From SMWN01 sp965221455 (GTDB taxonomy: Bacteria > Pseudomonadota > Gammaproteobacteria > Eutrophobiales > Eutrophobiaceae), in the NCBI GenBank assembly GCA_965221455.1, contig OZ244890.1, forward strand, positions 1,674,001-1,738,000: a stretch of DNA of 64,000 bases. The letters run 5' to 3'. Below are positions 35,295 through 44,125 of the stretch, piece after piece (the stretch's first letter is position 1; each line of letters opens with the position of its first letter). A program made the position numbers and the translations under genes. The notes below the pieces were generated by a model. It was not told the origin of the DNA. It did no database searches and was given only the letters and a program-made list of their open reading frames with translations.

Positions 35295-36503
35295 ATGTCA
35301 TATGAATTTCCAAACCCTTTTAAACCAGGCGCCGGGCATCCGCCACCTTATTTAGCGGGAAGAGAAGAAGAAACCGAAGATTTCCTAAAGTTATTGGAAC
35401 AATCAACCATATTGGACAATATGGTATTAACCGGTTTGCGTGGGACAGGAAAAACGGTTTTGTTAGAGAGTTTCAAACCTGCTGCTCAAACCGGGGGATG
35501 GCTATGGGCAGGTACTGACCTGTCAGAATCAGCCAGTATAGATGAAAGTAATTTTGTTAAAAGATTACTTGCAGATATGGCACTTGTTACCAGAAATACA
35601 GTGATTGCTCGGGAATCTGTCCAAAATATTGGATTTACTGCCGAGACGGAAACCGGGGAACGGAGGCTTGATTATAGCTTACTGGAACAAATATACAAAA
35701 ATACAGCGGGTTTAGAAGCAGATAAATTAAAAGCTATTTTAGAGTTTGCATGGGAACACTTGCAACATTCAGGTGTTAAAGGGGTCGTTTTTGCGTATGA
35801 CGAAGCCCAAAATTTAACTGACCATGCTGTGAAAGATCAGTATCCATTATCAATGCTATTGGATGTTTTTCAGTCAATACAGCGTAAAGGGATACCTTTT
35901 ATATTGGTGCTGGCCGGGCTATCAACGTTATTCCCAAAATTGGTTAAAGCCAGAACCTACTCGGAGAGAATGTTTCATATTGTGGAGTTAGGACAGCTTT
36001 CTGATAAAGCCAGTAAGGATGCTATTTTAAAACCGATAGAAAATACAAAGTGTCCAGTTACATTGCAGGATGATGCTGTAGAAACGATTGTTAAGTTGTC
36101 TGGTGGTTATCCTTATTTTATCCAGTTTATTTGTAAAGAAGTTTTTGATGTTTTTACCAATATGGAAAAGCCTTCAGTTCCTGTCAATGAAATCTTGCGA
36201 AAACTGGATTCTGATTTTTTCATGGGAAGATGGTCCAGGGTAACTGATCGCCAACGAGATCTGTTAATACTCATTGCAAAACTGGAAAACAGTCATTCTG
36301 AATTTACAGTCAGGGATATTGTTGATATTTCGACAAGATCAGATGCTAAACCTTTTAGCAGTAGCGGAGTGAATCAAATGTTAAATTCTCTCTCCGGACA
36401 TGGCCTGGTGTTTAAAAATAGACATGGTAAATATTCATTTGCAGTTCCATTGATGAGACAGTTTATTTTAAGGGAAATTGGTGAATCTCCTGTTGTTATA
36501 TAG
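35295..36503 (+). CDS. AAA ATPase with C-terminal winged helix
   Basis: 402 aa. Begins P-F-K-P-G-A-G-H-P-P-P-Y-L-A-G-R-E-E-E like ORC/Cdc6-type AAA_16 proteins. Walker A G-L-R-G-T-G-K-T (~47-54), Walker B V-V-F-A-Y-D-E-A-Q (~170-178), sensor-like L-V-L-A-G-L-S-T-L, arginine-finger area R-T-Y-S-E-R, and a winged helix at the C-terminus (~320-395). Cytosolic, no partner gene in the same operon; flanked by surface gene 1 and pstS. Such ATPases occur alone or in mobile and defence loci; the function is not assigned. Confidence 0.75.
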   Translation: MSYEFPNPFKPGAGHPPPYLAGREEETEDFLKLLEQSTILDNMVLTGLRGTGKTVLLESFKPAAQTGGWLWAGTDLSESASIDESNFVKRLLADMALVTRNTVIARESVQNIGFTAETETGERRLDYSLLEQIYKNTAGLEADKLKAILEFAWEHLQHSGVKGVVFAYDEAQNLTDHAVKDQYPLSMLLDVFQSIQRKGIPFILVLAGLSTLFPKLVKARTYSERMFHIVELGQLSDKASKDAILKPIENTKCPVTLQDDAVETIVKLSGGYPYFIQFICKEVFDVFTNMEKPSVPVNEILRKLDSDFFMGRWSRVTDRQRDLLILIAKLENSHSEFTVRDIVDISTRSDAKPFSSSGVNQMLNSLSGHGLVFKNRHGKYSFAVPLMRQFILREIGESPVVI

Positions 36504-36582
36504 AGATTATGACAACTGTTCAAATTGAACCGGCAACTTGAATCCGCGTTTTATTACTCTAAAGTGTGTTGAAAAGTTTCCG

Positions 36583-36611
36583 AAAAAAGCCCCCGCACAA
36601 GCGAGGCTTTT
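36583..36611 (-). terminator. Rho-independent terminator of pstS (possibly bidirectional)
   Basis: On the minus strand, AAAAGCCTCGC, loop TTGT, GCGGGGGC, then six T. Lies 35 bp after the pstS stop, between convergent pstS and the AAA ATPase gene; the plus strand also ends in TTTT after the stem. Confidence 0.75.
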
Positions 36612-36645
36612 CCCAAAGCAAAGCGGTGGAAGATTTTCAGGATTG

Positions 36646-37632
36646 TTACTGACCAGTTGCCTTTGCAGTTAATTTATCCATTTCCCTGCCGGCAACTTTT
36701 GCGGGCAGTGGTATATAACCATCTTTAACCACAACTTTTTGACCTGCTTTGGAAAGCACCATTTTTATAAATTCATTTTCCATCAAACCAAGTGGTTTAT
36801 TAGGGTGTTTATTTACATAGACATACAGGAAACGTCCCAGCGGGTAGTTTCCTGATGATGCAGTTTCCGGTGTCGCTGCAATGAATTCACCACCATCTTT
36901 TTTGGCTAACGCGACTGCTTTTACGCCCGAAGTTTTGTAACCGATACCGGAGTATCCCAGGCCGTTAATTGACCTGGTGATGCTTTGGACCACCGATGCG
37001 GATCCAGGTTGTTCGTTGACGTTATTTTTGTAATCCCCCTTGCACAGCGCTTTTTTCTTGAAGTAGCCATAGGTGCCGGAAACAGAATTACGACCGTAAA
37101 GCTGGATTGGCCGGTTTGTCCATTCACCGGTTAAACCGACTTGTCCCCAGGTAGTGATGTCATTTTCACCGCCACATTTACGAGTGGCGGAAAATATCGC
37201 ATCAACCTGGGCGATGTTCAGGCCTTTAACAGGGTTGTCTTTATTGACATAAATGGCCAGGGCATCAATCGCGACGGCAATGGGCGTTGGTTTATAACCA
37301 TGTCTGGATTCAAAGCTGGCAATTTCCCTATTCTTCATCTTGCGGCTCATTGGTCCGAAATTTGATGTGCTTTCTGTCAGCGCCGGCGGTGCAGTCGATG
37401 AACCGGCCGCCTGAATTTGAACATTAACATTCGGATACAGACGCTTGAATTTTTCCGCCCACAGGGTCATCAGGTTAGCCAATGTATCTGAGCCAACGCT
37501 GTTAATGTTACCGGATACGCCGCTGGTTTTATTGTAATCTGCCAGCATCGGATCGACATTCACAGCCAGGGTCTGACCGGATACGCCTACGGATGCAGCG
37601 ACAACGGTTGCATATAACCCGCTTTTCAACAT
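36646..37632 (-). CDS. pstS: Phosphate ABC transporter substrate-binding protein
   Basis: 328 aa with a Sec signal (residues 1-23, ending T-L-A). Periplasmic phosphate-binding protein: G-S-D-T-L near residue 47, G-S-S-T-A-P-P-A-L in the ligand loop, N-S-V-S-G-T-Y-G-Y-F motif, and N-Y-P-L-G-R-F-L-Y-V-Y. The ribosome-binding site AGAGGA precedes ATG. pstCAB are not in this window. A Pho box lies 90 bp upstream, so it is expected to be induced by phosphate limitation through the phoB/phoR genes next door. Confidence 0.95.
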   Translation of the reverse strand: MLKSGLYATVVAASVGVSGQTLAVNVDPMLADYNKTSGVSGNINSVGSDTLANLMTLWAEKFKRLYPNVNVQIQAAGSSTAPPALTESTSNFGPMSRKMKNREIASFESRHGYKPTPIAVAIDALAIYVNKDNPVKGLNIAQVDAIFSATRKCGGENDITTWGQVGLTGEWTNRPIQLYGRNSVSGTYGYFKKKALCKGDYKNNVNEQPGSASVVQSITRSINGLGYSGIGYKTSGVKAVALAKKDGGEFIAATPETASSGNYPLGRFLYVYVNKHPNKPLGLMENEFIKMVLSKAGQKVVVKDGYIPLPAKVAGREMDKLTAKATGQ

Positions 37633-37721
37633 TTCAGCTTCCTCTTGAAAAAAGATTGAACAGTTAATTCGTCTCTTAAGGTGATTATGGTTATGGGAAA
37701 TGACACTCGGGTGAAAGGATT

Positions 37722-37739
37722 ATGACAATTATGTTACAG
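37722..37739 (-). promoter_or_regulatory. Pho box upstream of pstS
   Basis: Minus strand CTGTAAC-ATAA-TTGTCAT fits the two 7-mer, 4-bp-spaced PhoB recognition pattern (consensus CTGTCAT...CTGTCAY) closely. A further GTGTCAT lies at about 37700-37706. Confidence 0.8.
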
Positions 37740-37802
37740 CGTAAATATCAACTACCGGCGATAAATATTTAATCAGTAATTCCCCAATCACGGGTGAGTG
37801 GA

Positions 37803-39128
37803 TTAATTGGTTGCGGCAACCGTACAGTTTGGCTTTTCTTTTGTCACAATACTGTTTGTCGGAAAATCACAACGAAAGTTCGAGCCTTCATTTAGCCTGC
37901 TCTCTATGTGCAGCGAACCATTATGATTGGATAAAACATGCTTGACAATCGCGAGGCCCAGTCCGGTGCCTGCCTGTTCTTTTGATCGTCCCAGATCGGT
38001 ACGGTAAAAACGTTCGGTGAGTCTGGGAATATGTTCTGGCTGGATACCTGGTCCACTGTCAATAACTTCCAGATGTGCCCCTTTTTTATCCCGAAACCAG
38101 CGTATACGAATGGGTGATTTGTCCGGCGTATATCGCACCGAATTGAATATCAGATTGGAAAAGGCACTGTAAAAATCCTGTTGATTACCCTTAAGCCATA
38201 ATGATTGATCTGTTTCCAGAGAGATTAAATGTTGCCGTTCTCCATCCAGTGTCAAGGCTTCCCGATAGATGTTTTCCAGTAGTTCCGGCACTGCAATATC
38301 TTCCTTGTGTTCGTTTTGTGGTTGACTTTCCAGTGTCGAGAGAAGTAATAGATCTTCTATCAGACGTTGCATGCGCGATGCTTGATGACGCATTTGTTTG
38401 ATACGTGGTAACCATTCTTCAGGGCATTGTTCCCGGGTATCATCAAAACTTTCGAGATAACCTGATATTACGGTTAACGGTGTACGCAATTCGTGTGAGG
38501 CATTTGCAATAAAATCTTTACGCATTTGATTGATCTGTTGCACTACGGTGATGTCGCGAACGAATAACAGTTTCTGTGTTTCGCCGTAGGAGCTGATGCG
38601 ATACTCAAGGTTCAGGTTTGGGGTAACGGGTGATGCCATCCGCAAACCTTTACCCAGCTCTTCTTCATCTTTGCTATTGAGATAATGTTGCAAGCGGGGA
38701 TGCCTGACAAGGTTCGCAATTCTCACACCACCGTCTTGCGGCCACTTGATTCCCATGTACTCAAAGGCTTTGTCATTGGCCCATTCTATTTGACCATCTT
38801 TGCCAAGGATAATGGCAGCATCAGGGATTGCCGCTGTGGCATTTTGAAATTGTTTTAGATATCCGGACAGCTTTTTTTTTCGTTGATTGTTGCGTTTACG
38901 CAGATAATCAACTTCTCGACAAATATCATCAACAATACCTGTTTGAGCAGGGGGAATATGTTCCTTTCTTTTTCTTAACCAAAGCAAGAGTTCCCTGAAT
39001 ATACGATATTGCCAGATGAAGAAAGAGAAAAATCCCGCGATGAATACGATGGTATACTGACCGGTAATTATTGCGCAGAACAAACATGTCATGAAAAAAA
39101 ATAAAAATCTCCGGATGTCAGCGTTCAT
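37803..39128 (-). CDS. phoR: Phosphate-regulon sensor histidine kinase PhoR
   Basis: 441 aa. Two hydrophobic segments near the N-terminus (~5-45), a PAS domain (about 95-190), H-box H-E-L-R-T-P-L-T (His about residue 214), and HATPase with N-box L-I-F-N-S-V-R-Y-T and G-boxes D-S-G-P-G-I and G-T-G-L-G-L-A-I-V-K-H. Autophosphorylates and phosphorylates PhoB under low phosphate. Directly after phoB, gap 12 bp, same operon. Confidence 0.95.
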   Translation of the reverse strand: MNADIRRFLFFFMTCLFCAIITGQYTIVFIAGFFSFFIWQYRIFRELLLWLRKRKEHIPPAQTGIVDDICREVDYLRKRNNQRKKKLSGYLKQFQNATAAIPDAAIILGKDGQIEWANDKAFEYMGIKWPQDGGVRIANLVRHPRLQHYLNSKDEEELGKGLRMASPVTPNLNLEYRISSYGETQKLLFVRDITVVQQINQMRKDFIANASHELRTPLTVISGYLESFDDTREQCPEEWLPRIKQMRHQASRMQRLIEDLLLLSTLESQPQNEHKEDIAVPELLENIYREALTLDGERQHLISLETDQSLWLKGNQQDFYSAFSNLIFNSVRYTPDKSPIRIRWFRDKKGAHLEVIDSGPGIQPEHIPRLTERFYRTDLGRSKEQAGTGLGLAIVKHVLSNHNGSLHIESRLNEGSNFRCDFPTNSIVTKEKPNCTVAATN

Positions 39129-39140
39129 TTGTGTATGACA

Positions 39141-39836
39141 CTAATGTGTTGAAAAGCGATAGCCCACGCTGCGGACGGTTTGAATATAACGGTCATACTG
39201 AAAGGGCTCCAGTATTTTACGTAAACGCCGAATATGTACATCAACAGTGCGTTCTTCCACATAAACATTTTCACCCCACACTTGATCCAGTAATTGAGAA
39301 CGGCTGTATACCCGTTCAGGGTGTGTAATGAAAAAATGTATTAACCTGAATTCAGTGGGACTGAGTTCAATTTCTTCATTATCTGCCGTCACACGATAGG
39401 TTTCGGGATCGAGTACCAAACCTTCAACCGAGATGTGTGTAGTTTCACCGGACGGCGTACTGCGACGGAGCACTGTTCTTATCCTTGCCAGCAGTTCCCT
39501 GGTGGAAAAGGGTTTGCTGATGTAGTCATCGGCACCTGTTTCAAGACCGCGAATCATATCATCCTCGCCACCTCTGGCAGTGAGCATGATGACGGGCAAA
39601 TTCCGTGTGTTCGAGAGACTCCTTAAACGGCGGGCATAATCAATTCCACTGACACCGGGAAGCATCCAGTCCAATAAAACCAGGTCGGGATTATCTGACT
39701 CTATGCAGGCCTGAGCTGTCCTGACATCGCCTGCCTCAATGCAGGTATAGCCTGCTTTCATCAAGGTATAGCCCAACATCTCACGAATCGCCTCTTCGTC
39801 ATCGACGATGAGAATTCTTTCTTTTTCAGCCGCCAT
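39141..39836 (-). CDS. phoB: Phosphate-regulon response regulator PhoB
   Basis: 231 aa. Receiver domain with acidic pocket (V-D-D-E-E), phospho-acceptor Asp in L-L-D-W-M-L-P-G and conserved K of Y-I-S-K-P-F; OmpR-type winged-helix DNA-binding domain at the C-terminus (E-R-T-V-D-V-H-I-R-R-L-R-K). Binds Pho boxes such as those near pstS and the porin gene. Divergent from the porin. Confidence 0.96.
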   Translation of the reverse strand: MAAEKERILIVDDEEAIREMLGYTLMKAGYTCIEAGDVRTAQACIESDNPDLVLLDWMLPGVSGIDYARRLRSLSNTRNLPVIMLTARGGEDDMIRGLETGADDYISKPFSTRELLARIRTVLRRSTPSGETTHISVEGLVLDPETYRVTADNEEIELSPTEFRLIHFFITHPERVYSRSQLLDQVWGENVYVEERTVDVHIRRLRKILEPFQYDRYIQTVRSVGYRFSTH

Positions 39837-39989
39837 TTTCGTAATGTAATGGGATACGAACGTTAAGTAATGGATTTGTTACAGGGTCATTACGACAAAA
39901 AGCCCGAAATGTAATTACCGACACCACATTTGTATATTAAACCAGATTATGCGGAATCGTAATGATTTATTAACTTGTTTTTAATGGTT

Positions 39990-40007
39990 TCGTCACATTA
40001 AATTCAT
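39990..40007 (+). promoter_or_regulatory. Candidate Pho box upstream of the porin gene
   Basis: TCGTCAC-ATTA-AATTCAT resembles a 7-4-7 PhoB site with several mismatches, 111 bp before the porin start. Supported by context (PhoB operon divergent, phosphate-selective porin type). Confidence 0.4.
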
Positions 40008-40117
40008 CTAACTGCAACAGGCAGGCCGTACCTTAAGTGGCACTGAACAGGGTGTTCGCCATTGAAGACCAAAAGGAACCTGACGAAAAAGATTTTAATT
40101 CCATAGGAGAAGAAACG

Positions 40118-41569
40118 GTGTTAATTAAAACACGTCTTGCAAGAAACCTGGGTGGTGTGATTTTGATTGGGATAAGTTCTGTGATGACTACACCGGCATA
40201 TGCAACAAGTGATGCAATGTTGGACTTGTTAAGGATTTTGCTGGACAAGGGCAGTCTTGCACAGGATGAGTATGAGCTTTTGGTCAATACCGCCAAAGCT
40301 GATACTGAAAAGACGGATGACAAACTAAATAAATTTACGGCTGAGCTTGAAAAGAAAACTGCAAATCTGCCAAAGATCAAAAGCGGGGGGAAACTTGAAT
40401 TAAAAGATACAGACGGTAACCAATTTCGTATTGGGGGTCGTTTACATGCCGATATGACTTTTGGTGGCAGTGATGTTAATTTTGAAGGAAGTGAAGGTGG
40501 TTCACCTGTGACAGAATTTCGTCGAGCACGTATGTACTTAGGCGGTGTATTCGAGCATGACTGGAAATTCAGGTTGCAGTACGATTTTGCTGATGATCAA
40601 AGCGGCGGTACAGCAAACACTAACGGTATAAAAGATGCCTACATTGCCTATACGGGTTTTAAGCCGGTGGAAATTACACTGGGACATCATAAAATGCCGT
40701 TAAGTATGGAAGAACTGACCAGTTCAAAATACATGACATTTATCGAGCGTTCGCAACTGGTGAACGGCATTGTCGCTGATACGGGCGGTGCCCGTCAGTA
40801 CGGATTGTCTGCAAAAAGTTATTTCAGAAATATGTTTACCGCTGCAGGTGGTATATATGCGGGTTCCGCGAATGAGGATGACGCGGAGAATGCGTTTGGT
40901 TTTACCGGCCGCCTGACATTTTCCCCCATTCATGAAAAAAATGGAATGATGCATTTGGGTCTTGGTTTTAATCACCACAGAGATCATGATCGCGGTATCA
41001 ATATTGACGCTGAACCGGAAATTCACCCGGGCGCCGATATCCTTGAGACTGAACGCGGCGGCTGGTCACAGGCTGACACATTCGTTGCTGAGGCAGCAGG
41101 TATTTATGGCCCCGCATCACTACAGCTTGAATATGCGTCGGCCAAACTGAAAGATGGTCCTGTCGATGTTGCAGATGCTGATACTGATGCCTGGTATATC
41201 TATGTCAGTTACTATCTAACTGGCGAATCTCGTAACTACAACTGGAAGAGTGGTGCGTATAAACAAGCCAGGGTTAAAAATCCGTTGACCGAAGGTGGCA
41301 CAGGTGCCTGGGAAGTCGCGTTACGTTACACCAGTGGCGAATACGACAATGTTGACGGCTTGGCTGCGGATCCATCCACGGCTGATATTCTTACTGCCGG
41401 TGTGAACTGGTATCCAGTCAATAGCATACGTTTCTCGGGAAACTACGTAAAAGTGCTTGATGCGAGTCTTGATGCGGATGTAGAGTTGGCAGGAGATCTA
41501 AAACCCGGATCAACAGCGGATGATGCGTCATACTTCATCCTGCGGGCGCAATGGTACTTCCAGGGGTAG
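40118..41569 (+). CDS. Phosphate-selective porin (OprP/OprO family)
   Basis: 483 aa from GTG 40118, chosen for AGGAG at 8 nt and a Sec signal right at the start (M-L-I-K-T-R-L-A-R, hydrophobic core, ending A-Y-A-T). An upstream GTG at 40037 would add 27 charged residues. A short N-terminal coiled coil (~25-80) precedes a 16-strand-type beta-barrel with the family start G-G-K-L-E-L-K-D and F-R-I-G-G-R-L-H, and ends in an aromatic outer-membrane signal (...A-Q-W-Y-F-Q-G). Outer membrane anion channel; likely PhoB-controlled. Confidence 0.88.
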   Translation: MLIKTRLARNLGGVILIGISSVMTTPAYATSDAMLDLLRILLDKGSLAQDEYELLVNTAKADTEKTDDKLNKFTAELEKKTANLPKIKSGGKLELKDTDGNQFRIGGRLHADMTFGGSDVNFEGSEGGSPVTEFRRARMYLGGVFEHDWKFRLQYDFADDQSGGTANTNGIKDAYIAYTGFKPVEITLGHHKMPLSMEELTSSKYMTFIERSQLVNGIVADTGGARQYGLSAKSYFRNMFTAAGGIYAGSANEDDAENAFGFTGRLTFSPIHEKNGMMHLGLGFNHHRDHDRGINIDAEPEIHPGADILETERGGWSQADTFVAEAAGIYGPASLQLEYASAKLKDGPVDVADADTDAWYIYVSYYLTGESRNYNWKSGAYKQARVKNPLTEGGTGAWEVALRYTSGEYDNVDGLAADPSTADILTAGVNWYPVNSIRFSGNYVKVLDASLDADVELAGDLKPGSTADDASYFILRAQWYFQG

Positions 41570-41660
41570 AGTTTTATCGCGGGAATTTCCTGCACGATGC
41601 AGAATTTGACCGCCAAAAGACATGCACCAAAGACATAATTGAAAGTGAGAGATAACCATA

Positions 41661-42026
41661 ATGCCATTGGTTAATATATCAATATTAAAAGGTAAATCAC
41701 CCGCGTACATTAAAGCCGTCGCCGATGGAATTAATTCCGCCGTTATCGAAACCATGGCTTTTCCAGACGATGATCGTTATCAGATCATCCATGAACTTGA
41801 ACCGCACTGTTTGCAATTACAGGAGCGGACAGGAGATCGTGTGATGATGCATTTGACGATGAGAAGCGGGCGATCAAATAAATCGAAACAGGCTTTTTAT
41901 GCCAGAGTCGTTGCAAACCTTGCCACCGATCCGGGTATTGATCCGGCCAATGTGTTCATCACCATTGTTGAAAACCACGATATTGACTGGTCTTTCCGTG
42001 ATGGTGTTGCACAGTTCGTGGTTTAA
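41661..42026 (+). CDS. Tautomerase-superfamily protein
   Basis: 121 aa, with P as the second residue (M-P-L-V-N-I), which would be the catalytic Pro-1 after Met removal. Malonate-semialdehyde-decarboxylase/4-oxalocrotonate-tautomerase-like fold (K-S-P-A-Y-I-K-A-V-A-D-G-I, then F-Y-A-R-V-V-A-N-L-A). GAGAGATAACC precedes ATG. Substrate not deducible. Between the porin gene and cysG. Confidence 0.8.
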   Translation: MPLVNISILKGKSPAYIKAVADGINSAVIETMAFPDDDRYQIIHELEPHCLQLQERTGDRVMMHLTMRSGRSNKSKQAFYARVVANLATDPGIDPANVFITIVENHDIDWSFRDGVAQFVV

Positions 42027-42168
42027 ATTCGAGGTTCAGGTTTTCTCATTCGGTGCTTATTATTGGCGGTCTTTTAGGTTGTTGGACATTCCCCAAAATT
42101 ATAAAAATCAAAAAACTAATGACGTTTAGCCTTCTTCCGTTCCATGTTTTACGCTTACTATCGTCGCC

Positions 42169-43554
42169 GTGAAGTATTTACCAATTTTTTATGATTTATC
42201 TGCGCGTCCTTGTCTTGTGGTCGGGGCCGGTGACATTGCGGCGCGTAAGGTTCGACAATTAAGAAAATCGCGGGCAAGCGTTATCGTGATTGCCCCCGAG
42301 ATCTGTGGTGAACTCAAAAATCTTGTCGATAGTAATGCACTCCAACATATTGCCAGACGGTTTTCAGAAAAAGATCTCGATGACAAAGTATTGGTGATCG
42401 CAGCGACTAATGATCAGCAAGTAAACAAGCAAGTTTCAGAATTGGCACGAGCGAAAAATATTCCCGTAAATGTTGTTGATAATCCTGCATTATGCAGTTT
42501 TATTATGCCCTCTGTTATTGATCGTGATCCGGTACACATCGCAATATCGACGGGTGGCGCATCTCCTGTCCTTGCGCGTTTACTTCGAGCAAGACTGGAA
42601 ACGTTAATCCCGGCATCCTATGGCAGATTGGCGCAACTGATGGGCAAGTTTCGCAAGCAAGTTCGGCAACGTTATCCGAATATGCAGGAGCGACGTAGAT
42701 TTTGGGAAAACATCCTGCAAAACCCTGTGGCTGAAATGATTTACGCCGGACAGGATGAACCGGCACTGGCGGCATTGGAAAAAATTTTACTTGAAGAGGA
42801 TACTGTTGTTGATACAACAGGAGAAGTTTATCTGGTCGGTGCCGGTCCGGGCGATCCTGATTTATTGACCTTCCGCGCATTAAGGCTCATGCAACAGGCT
42901 GAAGTTATCCTCTATGACAGATTAGTTGCGCCGGAGATTGTTGACTTGTGCCGTAAAGATGCAGAACGTATTTATGTCGGTAAGAAACGTGATCAGCACA
43001 CACTACCACAAACAGGGATCAATCAATTGTTGGTTGATTTGGCGCAGCAGGGAAAGCGTGTTTTAAGACTCAAGGGAGGAGATCCTTTTATCTTTGGTCG
43101 CGGTGGCGAAGAGATCGAATTACTTTCCGCAGAAAATATCCCTTTCCAGGTTGTCCCCGGTATTACCGCTGCTGCGGGTTGTGCAAGCTATGCCGGTATT
43201 CCGTTAACACACAGAGACCATGCGCATACTTGTGTGTTTATCACAGGTCACCTCAAAGATGGTCGTGTGGATTTGAACTGGGACGCTCTGATACAGCCCA
43301 GACAAACGATCGCGGTGTACATGGGTGTAGTGGGTATTGAAGTTCTCTGTCGCGAATTAATTGAGCGTGGCATGCCTGCAAGCATGCCGGCGGCTCTGGT
43401 TCAACAAGGCACAACACACAAACAAAAAGTCTATATCGGAGATCTGATTACCCTGCCTGAAACGCTGAAACAGTATGATATCCAGCCACCGACAATGATT
43501 ATCATCGGTGAAGTGGTTAAATGTCACGAAAATTTATCCTGGTTTGAGCCGTAA
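42169..43554 (+). CDS. cysG: Siroheme synthase CysG
   Basis: 461 aa; trifunctional enzyme that turns uroporphyrinogen III into siroheme for sulfite/nitrite reductases. GTG 42169 fits the family start (K-Y-L-P-I-F-Y-D-L). N-terminal dehydrogenase/ferrochelatase with V-V-G-A-G-D-I-A-A-R-K (residues ~17-27), the dimerisation domain, and a C-terminal SUMT methyltransferase (from ~220: V-G-A-G-P-G-D-P-D-L-L-T, G-G-D-P-F-I-F-G-R-G-G-E-E, V-P-G-I-T-A-A). Normal length. Confidence 0.95.
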   Translation: MKYLPIFYDLSARPCLVVGAGDIAARKVRQLRKSRASVIVIAPEICGELKNLVDSNALQHIARRFSEKDLDDKVLVIAATNDQQVNKQVSELARAKNIPVNVVDNPALCSFIMPSVIDRDPVHIAISTGGASPVLARLLRARLETLIPASYGRLAQLMGKFRKQVRQRYPNMQERRRFWENILQNPVAEMIYAGQDEPALAALEKILLEEDTVVDTTGEVYLVGAGPGDPDLLTFRALRLMQQAEVILYDRLVAPEIVDLCRKDAERIYVGKKRDQHTLPQTGINQLLVDLAQQGKRVLRLKGGDPFIFGRGGEEIELLSAENIPFQVVPGITAAAGCASYAGIPLTHRDHAHTCVFITGHLKDGRVDLNWDALIQPRQTIAVYMGVVGIEVLCRELIERGMPASMPAALVQQGTTHKQKVYIGDLITLPETLKQYDIQPPTMIIIGEVVKCHENLSWFEP

Positions 43555-43596
43555 AAAACAACTACACATCATGACTAAACAATTCAGCGCGGTTGA

Positions 43597-43779
43597 TCAT
43601 GTACTTCCGCCTGATCTCAAGATCCTCCAGGAAATACAATTTTCCGGATAATGAATAATTTCTCTGGAGCCGTACAAACATCCGGTTCCATTCTCTATCT
43701 TCAACTCATAAACATGGAACCCGTCTCTGGTCTTACCCCAATTCAATGTGTCACCCACCCCTAAAACAGTGCCATACAA
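43597..43779 (-). CDS. 60-aa hypothetical protein
   Basis: M-Y-G-T-V-L-G-V-G-D-T-L-N-W-G-K near the start, then F-H-V-Y-E-L-K-I-E-N and G-S-R-E-I-I-H-Y-P-E-N-C-I-S-W. A weak GGGAAA lies 10 nt upstream. The composition is protein-like (beta-rich), with no known family. It may be a genuine small gene or chance. Confidence 0.35.
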   Translation of the reverse strand: MYGTVLGVGDTLNWGKTRDGFHVYELKIENGTGCLYGSREIIHYPENCISWRILRSGGST

Positions 43780-44125
43780 AAAGAATTTCCCGCATCAAAA
43801 GCTCACCCCCTGCCAAGGGGTGGGGGCATATGAGTAAATCATCTGAATATCGTCATTCCCGCGAAAGCGGGGATCCAGAAAAACGAAGGTCTGGTGCCTG
43901 CCTTACGCTTTCCTGAGTTTAGTAGTGCACATGGGTGTAAAGAAAAGCCGCTTAATAAAATGACTGAACATCGTCATTCCCGCGAAACGCCTGTCCTCGC
44001 GGAAGTTGTGTATTTTTTTGGTGTCTTGTAGATCCCCGCTTGCGCGGGAATGACGAGGTGGTGGTGCAGGGAAGACCGGGTGGTGGTAATGTCTGCAAAG
44101 CCTGTGCAGTGAGTTGCCTGTCTAT
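43780..44125. repeat. Cluster of dispersed repeats between cysG and htpX
   Basis: Holds the C/G palindrome near 43810, two REP-like TCGTCATTCCCGCGAAA copies with the inverse GCGGGAATGACGA at 44043, CCTGAGTTTAGTAGTGCAC, AAAAGCCGCTTAATAAAATG (shared with regions upstream of surface genes 1 and 2), and GCAAAGCCTGTGCAGTGAG with CTGTCTATT (shared with the 3' boundary of gene 1 and with 4.0 kb). An empty scar of the surface-gene family is possible. Confidence 0.6.
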
